Shown: one piece after another, positions 31,825 through 42,723 of the stretch
How positions within the stretch are numbered: position 1 is the stretch's first letter
Layout: the number at the start of each line of letters is the position of its first letter
Origin: Anaeramoeba flamelloides
Taxonomy: Eukaryota; Metamonada; Anaeramoebidae
DNA: 64,000 bases
NCBI GenBank assembly: GCA_027625915.1
Contig: JANTQA010000032.1
Coordinates: forward strand, 15,950,001 to 16,014,000
Reading direction: 5' to 3'
Translations under genes and position numbers: made by a program
The notes under the pieces: model-generated
Databases searched by the model: none
Told to the model about the DNA's origin: nothing
What the model saw: only the letters and a program-made list of their open reading frames with translations

Positions 31825-32025
31825 TACAGTCAGTTTCACTTTTAAGGCACAAACTTTCAACGAAATTTAAGGCACAAAAAAATCTCAAATTAAGGCACAA
31901 GATTTCGAATTTATATTTTTACAAATGATTTTTACTAGAATTTGAATTTTGTGCCTTAATTTGAGATTTTTATTGTGCCTTAATTTTCGTTGAAAGTTTG
32001 TGCCTTAAAAGTGAAACTGACTGTA
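31825..32025. mobile_element. CAGTC palindromic MITE, copy 10
   Basis: Complete, TA at both ends, reversed centre as in the preceding copy. Confidence 0.92.
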
Positions 32026-32478
32026 ATTATGTTATAACAAGAGTGTATTTATGTAGGATTCTTTTTCTAGTTTATCTAAAACTAATAAAATAATGAAAAT
32101 CATGACATTAAAGTCTAAAAAAATGTTTGTAATAACTATTTCAATTTTCTTTGACATTGGAGCCTAAAATTAGTACTTTTAATTGTATAATTATAATGAA
32201 ATGATTCTATTTTTGAAAGTTTAATCGGTTACTATACGAGTTTAAATAGTTTTAAACAAAATAATTCAATTTTTTTAATAAATTCATGATCAATTAATTT
32301 TTTTTTTTGATTGATCAAATCAAAATTTTTAAAATGTAAAATATTTTGCTACTGTATTTTTTTGGCCATTTTATAAGAATAAAAAGTTGGTAAAATTTTA
32401 TGATTTTTTTGTAAATGGAGTTACATTCATTTTTTTTTTTCACAACTCTTATGACTAATTTACAAATTTTATCAACAA
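32026..32478. other. No gene seen; 5' flank of the piggyBac relic
   Basis: AT-rich. TATCAACAATTGCAG just before 32480 resembles a splice acceptor, so the transposase may have had an upstream exon. Confidence 0.4.
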
Positions 32479-33564
32479 TTGCAGTTAATCAACTTTCAAA
32501 TTATACAAGAAAAAGGAAAAAAATTAATGTATCCAAAAAAACACTCTAAAAAATTAAAAAGAAAAAGAAAAAAAATCATCTTTAAAAATAAAAGAAAAAA
32601 GTTTAATTTATGGAATCAAAACAATTCTAATTTCCACATATTACCTGAAAATATTCTTAAAAAGTTAAATAAAGAGGGTTGGAAAGACACTAAAGAACAA
32701 AATAAAATTAATTCAATATAACATATTTTTGGTAAAACAAAACTTATTACTGAAAAACTTAATTCAGTAAAGGACTGTTTCTTATCATTATTTAATAAAC
32801 AGTTAATTGATGAATTATTAAATATTTTGAATACACAATTGAAAATTATTGAAAAAAATCAAAAAAACAGAAAATATAAAATAAATTACAAACCATTTAG
32901 AAAACAAGAATTATTAAATTTTATTTCGATATTTATTAAGATGCAATTATGTCCCCAACCCAATTTAAGGTGCTATTGGGAAAAAAATACTTTATTGTTT
33001 GGAAATCAATTTATTCAAAAAAATTTAGCTCGAGATAGATTTTTACAACTTCATAATTGTTGGAGATTTTCAAAGAAAAAATCTTTTAAATCTATATTAA
33101 AACAAATGGAAAAAATTTTTCAAAATTCATGGGATCCTGGTTCAAAAAACGTTGTAGATGAAATGATGGTAAAATTCCGTGGTAGATGTAAATATAACGT
33201 TACTATACCAAAAAAACCCATACCAAAAGGTTTAAAATTAAATTCAATTGCAGATGAAAGTTCTTATATATATATGGAATTGAATTATTTAAAAAAAGGA
33301 AAAAAACTAATCAAGAAATAATCATTAAATTAGTTAAAAAATTACCATTAGATAAACACCCACCATATTATTTTCATATTTATACAGATTCATATTTAGG
33401 TTCATTAAAAACTTCTTTAGAATTAGTTAAATTAAAGATTAGAACTACATCTTTAACTCAAAAAAACAGACCCTCTTTTTTATTTGGTAATGGATTACAA
33501 ACTAAATTACAATTAAACCAATGGAGAACTTTTTCAAAAAAAATTTAGAATAAAATGGTTAATG
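32479..33564 (+). pseudogene. piggyBac-type transposase, broken and 3'-truncated
   Basis: The frame shows the piggyBac core: FLSLFNKQLIDELL, then FISIFIKMQLCPQPNLRCYW and LARDRFLQLHNCWRF (32900-33070), the first catalytic motif VVDEMMVKFRGR (33150-33185) with KKPIPKGLKL, and, after a frame change near 33318, the second catalytic motif HIYTDSYLGS (33370-33402). An in-frame stop stands at 32719. The third catalytic region and the Cys-rich C-terminus are missing; recognisable sequence stops before the MITE at 33565. I did not find TTAA-bounded termini. Confidence 0.85.
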
Positions 33565-33765
33565 TATAGTCAGTTCCACTTTTAAGGCACAAACTTTCAA
33601 CGAAATTTAAGGCACAATAAAAATCTCAAATTAAGACACAAAATTCAGATTCTAGTAAAAAAAATTGTAAAAAAATAAAATTCCAAATTTTGTACCTTAA
33701 TTTGAGATTTTTTTGTGCCTTAAATTTCGTTGAAAGTTTGTGCTTTAAAAGTGGAACTGACTGTA
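33565..33765. mobile_element. CAGTC palindromic MITE, copy 11
   Basis: Complete, TA at both ends, TTCCAC variant in the left arm and GTGGAAC in the right. It abuts the piggyBac relic. Confidence 0.92.
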
Positions 33766-33773
33766 ACATGTTA

Positions 33774-33885
33774 TACAGTCAGTTTCACTTTTAAAACACA
33801 AACTTTAATTGAAAATAAAGCACAAATTGTCTCAAATTAAAGCACAAACATAAAGTCTCAAAATAAAGCACATTTTTTTTTGAAT
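33774..33885 (+). mobile_element. One-ended CAGTC element with AAAGCACAAA iterations
   Basis: Starts TACAGTCAGTTTCACTTTTA like the MITE family, then carries four spaced AAAGCACA units, with no right end found in the next 400 bp. It could be the terminus of a longer relative or a truncated copy. Confidence 0.6.
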
Positions 33886-34280
33886 ATTTTTTTCATTTTT
33901 TCAATTTTTTTAAAGAGAATCCAGTCAATTATGCACTCCTCTCTGGAAAAAAAAAAAAAAAAAGAAATTTTCAAAATAGTCAAAAAAAACCACTTTGAAA
34001 AAATCTTAAAATAAAAAGAAAAGATAATTACCAACTTAGTATACTCTTATAAAACTAAAATTTATTCGACATCAACTAATTGTAAATTAAAAAGTCTTTA
34101 ACTCGTAATGAATAAAGTGAAAATATCACTTTATAAAATTAATAAGTATTAAGTCAAATACTTATCAAACAAAAAAAAATCAAAATAAAAACAAAAAATG
34201 TTCTAAAAGATTTTATTTTTAACTGATACATATGTGTAGATGTATTCATACACATACATGTATACATACGTCCGTACATA
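33886..34280. other. No gene seen
   Basis: AT-rich spacer with an A run near 33950 and ACATACATGTATACATACG-like alternating sequence near 34250. Confidence 0.5.
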
Positions 34281-34481
34281 TACAGTCAGTTTCACTTTTA
34301 AGGCACAAACTTTCAACAAAATTTAAGGCACAAAAAAATCTCAAATTAAGGCACAAAATTTGGAATTTTTTTTTTTACAATTTATTTTTACTAGAATTTG
34401 AATTTTGTGCTTTAATTTGAGATTTTTTTTGTGCCTTAAATTTCGTTGATAGTTTGTGCCTTAAAAGTGAAACTGACTTTA
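34281..34481. mobile_element. CAGTC palindromic MITE, copy 12
   Basis: Complete with TA borders (one change in the right terminal CAGTC). Its right edge is 6 bp from the stop codon of the transposase frame. Confidence 0.92.
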
Positions 34482-34487
34482 TATCAG

Positions 34488-35387
34488 TTAATATTTACTC
34501 TTTGAAAATATCAAAAGAGAAACTGTTTGACCCGCTAAAAGATTGTTAAAATCTTTAGGGGTTTTACTTTTTTTACCTTTGTATGTAGACCTGCCAATAT
34601 CATTAAAATGATACCAAGTCGATATAATCCGCACTAAAGATGTATATCGTTGGTTAAACCCATGTGTTTTACTGAATGAACTTGAATTGCGAAGTTTAAA
34701 TGATTTTTTTGGAGTGTCAGAATGTTGGCACATTGTTTCATCCATACACCATATTCGATCTGAAGTGAGTTCGTTCTCTTCAATATAATGGGCATAAGTT
34801 TGGAAAAAACGAGTATTATCTCTTTTTTTATCTTCTTCCGATTTGGGTCTATCTTCAACATGGTCAATTGATTTACAATATAAACCGCGCAAATTCATCC
34901 AGCGATAAACAGCTGCTCTACTGACACTTGTAGCCTTACCACTTCGGTATTTTTTATTTTCTAGTAACCCAATGATGTGTCTTCTGATATATGGTCCTTT
35001 TAAAGGTGCTACAATTTCAGGATACGTCTTTTCGTCACCTTCCATTACTAGATGCTTCGTGATCCAATCCCATAATATTGTATTGCCTTCGTGGTTGAGG
35101 GCAGATATAGAAGGATCTTGATACATTTTAATTACCTGCCTTTTCCATTTGCGGATTGTGTCATGTGGTACATCAGATTTCGAACCCAGTCTTTTCCAAA
35201 TTATGAAACTGTCCATATATTCTTGAACTGTTTCGAACTTGAATTTTTTCTCATAACTTTTCCTTTTCCTCTTATTATGTGAATAATCCCGAGGTACTTC
35301 CGAAGAATATATTTTTTGTATTTTCTCTTCAGTAATAATTGTAATTTTTGAATTGTTGGTGTTTGGTTGTTTTCTTTTTTCAGACAT
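34488..35387 (-). CDS. DDE transposase (IS630/Tc1/pogo-like), C-terminally truncated
   Basis: This 299-residue frame has a Lys-rich N-terminus, two predicted helix-turn-helix regions (residues about 50-85, with KFKFETVQEYMDSF and VPHDTIRKWKRQ, and about 125-165, with SVSRAAVYRWMNLRGLYCKS), and a first DDE-type Asp motif DRIWCMDETMCQH near residue 210. The second and third acidic motifs expected about 100-150 residues further on are absent, and the frame ends 6 bp from a MITE, so the gene looks cut off at its 3' end. GC content is higher than its surroundings. CAGTC-family palindromes flank it on both sides. Confidence 0.65.
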   Translation of the reverse strand: MSEKRKQPNTNNSKITIITEEKIQKIYSSEVPRDYSHNKRKRKSYEKKFKFETVQEYMDSFIIWKRLGSKSDVPHDTIRKWKRQVIKMYQDPSISALNHEGNTILWDWITKHLVMEGDEKTYPEIVAPLKGPYIRRHIIGLLENKKYRSGKATSVSRAAVYRWMNLRGLYCKSIDHVEDRPKSEEDKKRDNTRFFQTYAHYIEENELTSDRIWCMDETMCQHSDTPKKSFKLRNSSSFSKTHGFNQRYTSLVRIISTWYHFNDIGRSTYKGKKSKTPKDFNNLLAGQTVSLLIFSKSKY

Positions 35388-35472
35388 AATTGAATGAAAT
35401 AAAGAGTGTAATAAAATATTTTGTTGGTGGTTTGTTGAATTATTAATATAAAATCAATAATTCGAGTCTTAT

Positions 35473-35674
35473 TACAGTCAGTTCCACTTTTAAGGCACAA
35501 ACTTTCAACGAAATTTAAGGCACACAAGAAATCTCAAATTAAGGCACAAAATTCAAATTCTAGGAAAAATAAATTGTAAATAAAAAAAATTCCAAATTTT
35601 GTGCCTTAATTTGAGATTTTTTTGTGCCTTAAATTTCGTTGAAAGTTTGTGTCTTAAAAGTGAAACTGACTGTA
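35473..35674. mobile_element. CAGTC palindromic MITE, copy 13
   Basis: Complete, TA at both ends. The left arm has TTCCAC but the right has GTGAAAC, so the arms are mixed at the subfamily position. Confidence 0.92.
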
Positions 35675-35697
35675 TATTATTATTCTAAAATCAATAA

Positions 35698-35899
35698 TAC
35701 AGTCAGTTTCACTTTTAAGGCACAAACTTTCAACGAAATTTAAGGCACAAAAAAATTTCAAATTAAGGCACAAAATTTGGAATTTTTTTTATTTACAATT
35801 TATTTTTCCTAGAATTTGAATTTTGTGCCTTAATTTGAGATTTTTTTTGTGCCTTAAATTTCGTTGAAAGTTTGTGCCTTAAAAGTGAAACTGACTGTA
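35698..35899. mobile_element. CAGTC palindromic MITE, copy 14
   Basis: Complete, TA at both ends, arms almost perfectly paired; 23 bp from the preceding copy. It looks young. Confidence 0.93.
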
Positions 35900-36699
35900 A
35901 AAAATATAATAAGAATTTATCAAGCCCCTACCCCATTATTTTCGATAACGTCTTGATAAATTCTATTTTATATGGTTTATTAATATATATAATGATTTAG
36001 AATGTTTATTTCATTCTATCGGTAAAATATACCAACATATGATTATAATCAAAGATCAAATCGGAATAAATGCTTATATCGAACCATTCAATTAGCTAGA
36101 ATAAAAGATAATTCGATGTTTATTCTAGCATAAAAATAAGGAGTCGAGTCAAACTTATTTTGATTAATTGAAAAATACAATACATAATTTAACAAGATAT
36201 AATCTTTTGATTATAATCATACGTTGGTATATTTTACCGATAGATTGATCTAAACATTGGGATAACATGAGTTTATCCTATCATAGTAAACAATAAATGC
36301 CTTTAAAAATATTTATTGTTCTTTTTTGTTCAAAGTGGTACCTTTGATCAAAATTATCTATATTTTATCTTCGAACCAACAAAAGTGTGATAATATACAT
36401 ATGGTTGTTTAGTCCCAAATATTATATAAAGAGGTGTGTCATGAGCTCTATCACACTTTTGAAACAATTTTATACAATTGATATCAATTTCCACTTAATA
36501 TATTCAAATAGAAAAAGTTATTTCTGATTATTGTCTATCGTGCTTAAAAAACAAAATGTTTTCTAGGTGTACCAAATTTGTCTATCGTTTTATTTAACAG
36601 GGGATATTAACACTATGTGTTAATATTATATTATAACCTTGTGGTAACTCTGTCAAGTTACCAGTGCAAAGTTAGCCCTGTTGGTATATATATATATGA
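35900..36699. repeat. Palindrome-rich region
   Basis: Three inverted repeats are visible. The first spans about 35990-36260, with arms containing CGGTAAAATATACCAAC and its complement. The second spans about 36378-36468 (AAAAGTGTGATA against TATCACACTTTT). The third spans about 36598-36683, with CAGGG and CCCTG ends. None carries coding sequence. They may be small nested TIR elements. Confidence 0.6.
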
Positions 36700-37299
36700 A
36701 CAAAATATAAACAATTGAGACACAATATAAAAAACTTGAAAGAATAAAAATCTTATATTTTACAGGCAATTTGGAAATAATTTTGATTTCTCACAAAACA
36801 TGAAAATTCATTTTTTGCCTTTTCATTATTTTGTTTTCCTTTCCCTTTTTACCATTTAAATAACCTGTTTCATTAAATTTCGTTATTAATTTTTTTTTTG
36901 ATGGTCGATAGAAGATTAATTGTTGACTTTGTTGAATTGAATAATCCTCATGCAATCAGTTGATGATATCTTATCATTTGATCGATCCAACAACAATTAT
37001 TGGAGGAATTTCAACAAATTTACTAATAAAATTTTTTGTTCTAACCCGTTTATTTCCTCATTTTAGACATACTACAATTTTTATTTTTTTAGAAAATTTA
37101 TAGTTTTTTTCAAAATTTCCTTTTTTTCTGGATTATCAACTCCAATCCTAAAGTTTATTTTTTGAGATCATTTCTAAATAATCAGAAGTCAGTAGATTAA
37201 AACACAAAAAAATATTTTATTTTTAAGGATCTTTTATCATTTGGGAGAGAATATAAATTTTTATTCTTTGATTTTAATTATAAACATATATAATAAACT
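36700..37299 (+). repeat. S1 block, composite copy d
   Basis: S1 from GAACAAAATATAAACAATTG, with the GATCGATC palindrome near 36980, to twin hairpin 7. It resembles 2881-4291 most closely. Confidence 0.8.
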
Positions 37300-37343
37300 C
37301 ATTTCTACTTTAGTAGAAATGAAAGGCCATCTTTAGATGGCCT
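37300..37343 (+). other. Twin-hairpin module, copy 7
   Basis: Both stems and TTTA loops identical to copies 1 and 6. Confidence 0.92.
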
Positions 37344-37745
37344 TCAAAACAAAACACCAAAAAACTATAATCCTCAAAACATCATATTATAAATACTAAA
37401 ATGAACAAAAACAACAATCTTAAAAATCTCTTCAAAGACAACAAAAACATCACACTAAATTTTTAAAACACAAACTTCAATATCATCATTCCACAAAATT
37501 AATTCACATAATACTTTCCTATTAAAACACCAACATCCAACATACAAACAAATACACAACACTAACATACAAACAAATACACAACACTAACAACAAATAA
37601 ACACACATTCTCATCCTCAAAGCAACAATCAAAATCCAATAATTAATTCAATTCTCAACTCACTAATTTTTAAATAAAACAAACCCAAACACTTCACTTT
37701 AATAACCAATTCAAATCTCATAATCAAATATGAATTATCAAGCAC
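37344..37745 (+). repeat. G-depleted tract after twin hairpin 7
   Basis: A/C-rich with almost no G. It contains a tandem duplication of a ~30-bp unit (ACATACAAACAAATACACAA repeated near 37537-37590). Confidence 0.88.
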
Positions 37746-39620
37746 CAAATTGACAATTCTCTCAATTAATCAAAAGGATAAAGATCCACTTTTCAGAAAA
37801 ATTTGAAGCAACTTTAAAGAAACATATTCACCAATTTGAATAAAAATTTCATAATTCTTTCATTTTTAAAATCTCAAAAATGATCAAATAAAAACAGTCA
37901 ATAGATAAACTCGAAAAATCTCTTCTTAAGAAACTTAAAAATAAAAGTGAACAATAATCAGAATTTCTGAGCTTGAAAAATAAAGATCATTTTAAACATT
38001 CTTGATAAATGACTCTAACTATTGAAGATCATAAGTATATGAATTTTGATCATCAAGTTAATTGAATTTTCAATTTGTTTCACCTACTAATCAGAACAAT
38101 TCCTACAAAGGAATTATGACCTTCTCTTTGATTCCTTGGTTTAATTGGGGTTACTTTGGTTTCTTTTGGTACTTCTTGTTTTTAATTGAATTGAAGTTTC
38201 TCAAAGGATCTTTAGTGAAGATTATTTTCTCTGTTTTTTCTTTTGAAAGAATCTTCCATACCAAACATATTAAAACACTTTTGTTCATTTTGAGGTTTTT
38301 TTGTTTGTTTTGTTTTGTTTTGTTTTGTTAATCTCAAAACTGAATTGTTCACTTCAATAGAAATTGGATTGGAGGAGCCATGGTAAAGGTTTTATGGAAT
38401 TTTAAAAATCTCAAAAATTAACAAAAAATTGAAATTATTGTTGAAGGTTTCATTGCTAAGGTATCTCCAAACAAATTCAAAATTGAATAAAGATGAGGTT
38501 AGGGTGTTTTTTATTGTATTGAATCCGATTAAAATCCTCATATCCTAAAAATAAATGATCATTTTTTCTCAATCAAGAGTGAATAAACAAATCTTTATTT
38601 TGAAAGAATAAAAAAACTGACTAATTTAATTTCAAATTTTTTTTAGATTAATCTTCAATGAATTTGACCCTTTAGGTGAAGATTGGAAACCATTTCATTT
38701 TAACTACATACGTTAAAAATAAACTGAAGTTTATTTACCAAAAAGTCAAGTGGAATTCAATTTTCACTTGACTTTTAATTTTCTCAAAAATTTGATTTTT
38801 CCAATACAACTTTTGCATTTTAAGATAACACAGACATTTCAAAAATAAACGAGAACACAGACATTGTAAAAATCACAGAAATCACAGAAATCACAGAAAT
38901 CACAGAAACCAGTAGAGATCAATTAGGATATTTTTCAGTGGTGTAAATAACCCGTTCAGACAACCTTTAACCCATTACTAAAATTTAACTCGTGTTTTTT
39001 TTTTTCAGAATTGGGTATTGGAACACCAGAAGACACACTTATAGATTCTTGGTTCGGACTCAAAGTGACTTTAGAGGTTAGATCTTTGATTAACCAAAAT
39101 AGCTCAATTATATTAAATGCTTTTGTTTCAAAAATTTCATCATATTTACAAAATTTGTGAGATTAAATGATTTATTTATAAAAATTCAAAAAATGAAATT
39201 TTGCTCATTTTTTTTTTGTCAAAAAATTACATTTTAATCTTTCAATATCTTCATAATTCTTTTTTAAAATTTATTTAAAGAACCCAATTTCTTGTTTATA
39301 TACTGTTTTCATCCCATTGATTTGTTTCTTTTCTTCCTAGAGTCAGCCAATATTATTTGCATGAGTTAAATTTTATTAATGGGTTAAAATAAAAAACACG
39401 GGATAGTTACACCACTGTACTTGTAAAAAAAATTCATTTTTTCCTACTTAGATCTCACTGAATAAATATTTATGAGATTTACCAAACACCAAACTCTCTT
39501 TTTGAAACACACCAATCAACAAATTTTGAATTGTCAACGTAATTTTTAAAATTTATTGACAAATAAATTCAAAATTAGAAATTTTCTTTTTTTTTTGTTT
39601 TTTGAATCACTTAGAAATCA
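37746..39620. repeat. S2 copy d, left arm and centre only
   Basis: Contains the left arm with GGTT-type repeats (38120-38175), the centre with the AAATCACAG array (38865-38917) and the TACTTAGATCTCACTGAATA motif near 39440. The right arm is missing. A TIR element is nested at 38938-39416. Confidence 0.7.
38938..39416. mobile_element. TIR element with CAGTGGTGTAA ends, nested in S2
   Basis: Left end CAGTGGTGTAAATAACCCGT; right end the complement of CAGTGGTGTAACTATCCCGT; further inside TTTAACCCATTA pairs with TAATGGGTTAAA. About 480 bp, no transposase. CAGTGGTG-type ends occur in hAT elements, but I see no clear 8-bp duplication. Confidence 0.75.
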
Positions 39621-39628
39621 TGTTATTC

Positions 39629-40090
39629 TAAATGTTGAGAGAAAAATGATATTGAGAGAAAAATAGTTGGAAAGTAATGCAATTGGGAACATTACTGAAA
39701 ATGATTTTTAATTTCAATCGTTTATGAAATAACTAAAGAAAATAACAATAATCTACTGTTTAGAATAATGTTTAATGTAATTCTACTTTTTCAAAACCTT
39801 ATCTCTTATAATCTACAGCAAGTTTAAAAATTTCCATTTTCAGAATTAATGGTAAACTTTACTAAAACTTGGATTTTTGTGAAAATAGCATGATCTACTT
39901 TAATTATCAACCATTCAAATGAGTATTCTACACACACCCCAGATTAATAAACTTGTAACACATTTAAACCTGGATTTATATAAAATTCACCTAGTTATCA
40001 ATAGAATTTGATTTTCAATTTTACTAATGTTCCCAATTAAAAATGGTTTCTAACCATTTTTCTGTGTCCAACATTTTTCTCTTAACAGTA
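39629..40090. mobile_element. TIR element (GGGAACATTACTGAAAAT family), long form
   Basis: TA-bounded, 462 bp. Ends are AATGTTGAGAGAAAAATG and the complement of CTGTTAAGAGAAAAATG, with AATTGGGAACATTA as a shared subterminal core in both arms. Related to 53868-54204 (partial) and 55237-55643. Confidence 0.75.
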
Positions 40091-40267
40091 ATCCAAAATT
40101 TATACTTTGATTTGGAATTTTATTTTATATGATTGAATTGTTAGTTTTAAATTTTAATTTAAATCTTAGAAGTCGAATGGATTATAGATTTGGAAAAATT
40201 GTTTTTTAAAAACTCTAATTCTTATTTTGAATACAATTTATTTTTCAATCATCTAATATCATAAAGT
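40091..40267. other. No gene seen; loop segment of the G-run foldback element
   Basis: The last 70 bp match the centre of the foldback element at 23644-24133 (AAAAACTC...ATAAAGTAG). Confidence 0.45.
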
Positions 40268-40460
40268 AGTGGAAAGAAAAGAAAGCCCCCTTCAGGGGGT
40301 TTGGGGGTGTAGGTAATATAGCACCTAATAGGTTAGGTGCGTAATTATATATTTTATTTAAAAATTTTTTTTTTTAAAAAAAAAAGCTTTGAGTTGGGTA
40401 AGTTAAAGAATTCTGACATCATTCCTTAACAAGATAAAAATACATACATACATATATATA
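40268..40460 (+). repeat. G-run foldback element, single right arm
   Basis: Carries AAGCCCCCTTCAGGGGGTTT, GGGGGTGTAGGTAATA and CATTCCTTAACAAG like 23944-24133, then short TACATA/TA repeats. The left arm is absent. Confidence 0.75.
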
Positions 40461-40984
40461 TATAAACTCTTTTTCAAATAATAGTATATAAAACAATTCA
40501 AGAATTATTCATAATTGAATGAAGTTAATTATAGTATCATTCTAAAAGATATGAAATTTTTTAAAACATAAAAAAACAATCAACTGAAGAATTAAAACTC
40601 ATTACAACAAAAATATAAATTAAAATTTAAATATTATTAAAAATTGATGTTCCTTTTATTAGAAATGAGGAATCTCTTTTTGTAAATTATTGGGGGGGGG
40701 GATTATGAAATCTATAAAAACTATTGAACCCGTTGAATTGGGGAAAAATTTCTTTACATTTTTTGATTACTCTTTACATATCAAACTTCTGTTATTTAAA
40801 GTCTCGTTTTAAAGATTAAACCACAATTCCTCTGGATATTTTGTTGTAATTGTTTTTTTTTTTTAATCTTTATTTTTTCTTTTTTACAAGCACCAATCCA
40901 ATAATGGTCTTTCAAAATTCCTATATCTAGCTAATTCGAAATCAAACGTAAACTGTGTCTATTTTTATACTGTTAGATTATTTA
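40461..40984. other. No gene seen
   Basis: AT-rich spacer with a G run near 40693-40702. Nothing recognised. Confidence 0.5.
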
Positions 40985-41208
40985 CAAATTGTTTTCTTCT
41001 TATCTTGTTGTTTCATTTTGCAATTGTTCAATACCCTATAAATAAAAAAACAAAAAATGAAAAAATGAAATAATGATTAACTAAAATGAAAATCACCATT
41101 AAGTAATTATCTTATTAAAAATCAAATTCAATAGTATTGATAATTTGAAAGGTGTACCCTTTTGTTTGAAAATGAGTTTGTATATATATATATATATATA
41201 TATATATG
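40985..41208 (+). repeat. Block Q, second copy, then AT microsatellite
   Basis: Matches 2698-2880 (GTTGTTTCATTTT, GAAAATCACCA, GAAAGGTGTACCC). A TA microsatellite (41178-41206) separates it from S1. This copy is free of LINE-A, unlike the one at 2698. Confidence 0.75.
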
Positions 41209-41325
41209 AACAAAATATAAACAATTTAGACACAATATAAAACAGTTGAAAGAATAAAAATTTTATATTTTTCATTCAATTTGAAAATAATTTTGATTTT
41301 TTTGAAAATAGAAAATTCATTTATT
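41209..41325 (+). repeat. S1 start, interrupted by a LINE insertion
   Basis: S1 runs from GAACAAAATATAAACAATTT to GAAAATTCATTTATT, where the insertion begins. S1 resumes at 42192 with the same GAAAATTCATTTATT. Confidence 0.8.
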
Positions 41326-41730
41326 TTTTTTTTTTTTATTGTTGAAGAAGTGTAAATTACACTCTGGATACCCTTTTACTTAAATTCCCTTTCAGAAATA
41401 TAAGCGTAAAATCATAGATTTCACGATTGTTATTTAATGAAAATAGTTTCAAACTGTCACAGTTTTAAATTAACTCATTAAGATTTTTTTTTTTTTTTTT
41501 AATTTGTTATAAAATATTAATCTATCTTTTTCATAGGAAGGATAGAACCATAAAAAATGATCAATATTTTCAATAATTTCTTGTTTTAATATGGAGATCT
41601 AAATATTTGAACAACTATAGATCAAATGAAATAGGTGACTTTATTAAGTTTTGATTTAGAACTTTATAGATGGTTTGAATCTATAAAGTGCTAAGGTTTT
41701 AAGAATAAGAATTGGTTTTACAAAATTGAG

Positions 41731-41775
<45 letters not shown>

Positions 41776-42206
41776 AAGTTTCAAGTTTTCCCAAATCTTG
41801 TTTTCGCAAAATCCCAGTACAAGATCCCGACTCGACAGTAAAAACCCAGTCCAGGTAACGACTAGACAGATAGTATGAAAGTCCAATTTGGTTCACTTTG
41901 GTTGGCTTCAGATAGCATTCGTTGGATTCAGTTCTCTACAGTTGCATAAGTCCAGCTCAATTCATTTTAGATCTGATCATTAACAAGTTTGGTTAGGTTA
42001 GTCATGACCAAGTCTACCAATTCTTATAATGATTTTTTATTCCTTTTACCTCTCCAAGCACCTAAAAAAACAAAAAGAGAAGAAACCAAAGGAACCAAAG
42101 GAAACAAAGGAAACAAAGGAACCAAAGGAACCAAAGGAACCAAAGGAACCAAAAAAGAGAAATTTGAAAAAGGTAAAAAGATTAAAAAAATGAAAATTCA
42201 TTTATT
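41311..42206 (-). mobile_element. Chimeric LINE-B insertion with target-site duplication
   Basis: The insert is flanked by a direct repeat GAAAATTCATTTATTT (41311-41326 and 42192-42207). On the minus strand it ends with the LINE-B 3' end (about 41337-41600: knuckle region, stop, GTGTAATTTACACTTC, poly(A)). Upstream of this lies an unrelated sequence (about 41774-42190) that ends in its own poly(A) run of about 36 nt (41738-41773). A LINE 3' end joined to a second poly(A)-tailed RNA copy, with one target duplication around both, is the expected product of template switching during reverse transcription. Confidence 0.7.
42080..42155 (+). repeat. AACCAAAGG minisatellite in the chimeric insert
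   Basis: Tandem 9-mers AACCAAAGG / AAACAAAGG, the reverse complement of the GGTTCCTTT unit of S2. It gives a Lys-Gly-Thr repeat frame (41989-42240) that I do not count as a gene. Its presence suggests that the captured RNA came from an S2-like region. Confidence 0.75.
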
Positions 42207-42679
42207 TGTATATTTTATTTCGATTCATTTTCCTTTTTAATATTTAAGTAATCTGTTTAATTAGATCTGTAATTTTTTTTTGGATTTGACAATAGAAGAT
42301 TATTGTCAAGTTTGTTGAATAGAAAAATCCACATATTATCGATTTGAAGACATCTTTAACATTTGATTGGACAAAAATTCTTGTTGTTGGAGGAATCACA
42401 ACAAATTTGTAAATAGAATTTATTTTCCTAACTTGTTCATTTCATCATTTTTAACACACAGATTTTTAGTTTTTTCGAAAATTTATCGTTTTTTCAGACA
42501 TCCCTTTATCTGAATTATCAACTCTAATCCTGAACTTTATTTTTTTAGATCATTTCTAAATTATTACAAACCAGTGGATTAATTCAAAAACAAATTTTCA
42601 TTTTTAGGATATTTTAACATTTGATTGAGAATATAAATTTTTACTCTTTGATTTTGATTGTAAACATATATAATAAACT
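42207..42679 (+). repeat. S1 continuation
   Basis: S1 from TGTATATTTTATTTCG to twin hairpin 8. The GATCGATC palindrome is eroded here (ATTTGATTGGACAAA). Confidence 0.75.
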
Positions 42680-42723
42680 CATTTCTACTTTAGTAGAAAT
42701 GAAAGGCCATCTTTAAATGGCCT
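42680..42723 (+). other. Twin-hairpin module, copy 8
   Basis: First stem perfect; one mismatch in the second (GATGG changed to AATGG). Confidence 0.9.

Noticed and set aside
41738-41990. tRNA-derived SINE
   Set aside because: No convincing A or B box was found; a chimeric insert from LINE template switching explains the poly(A) and the single target duplication better.
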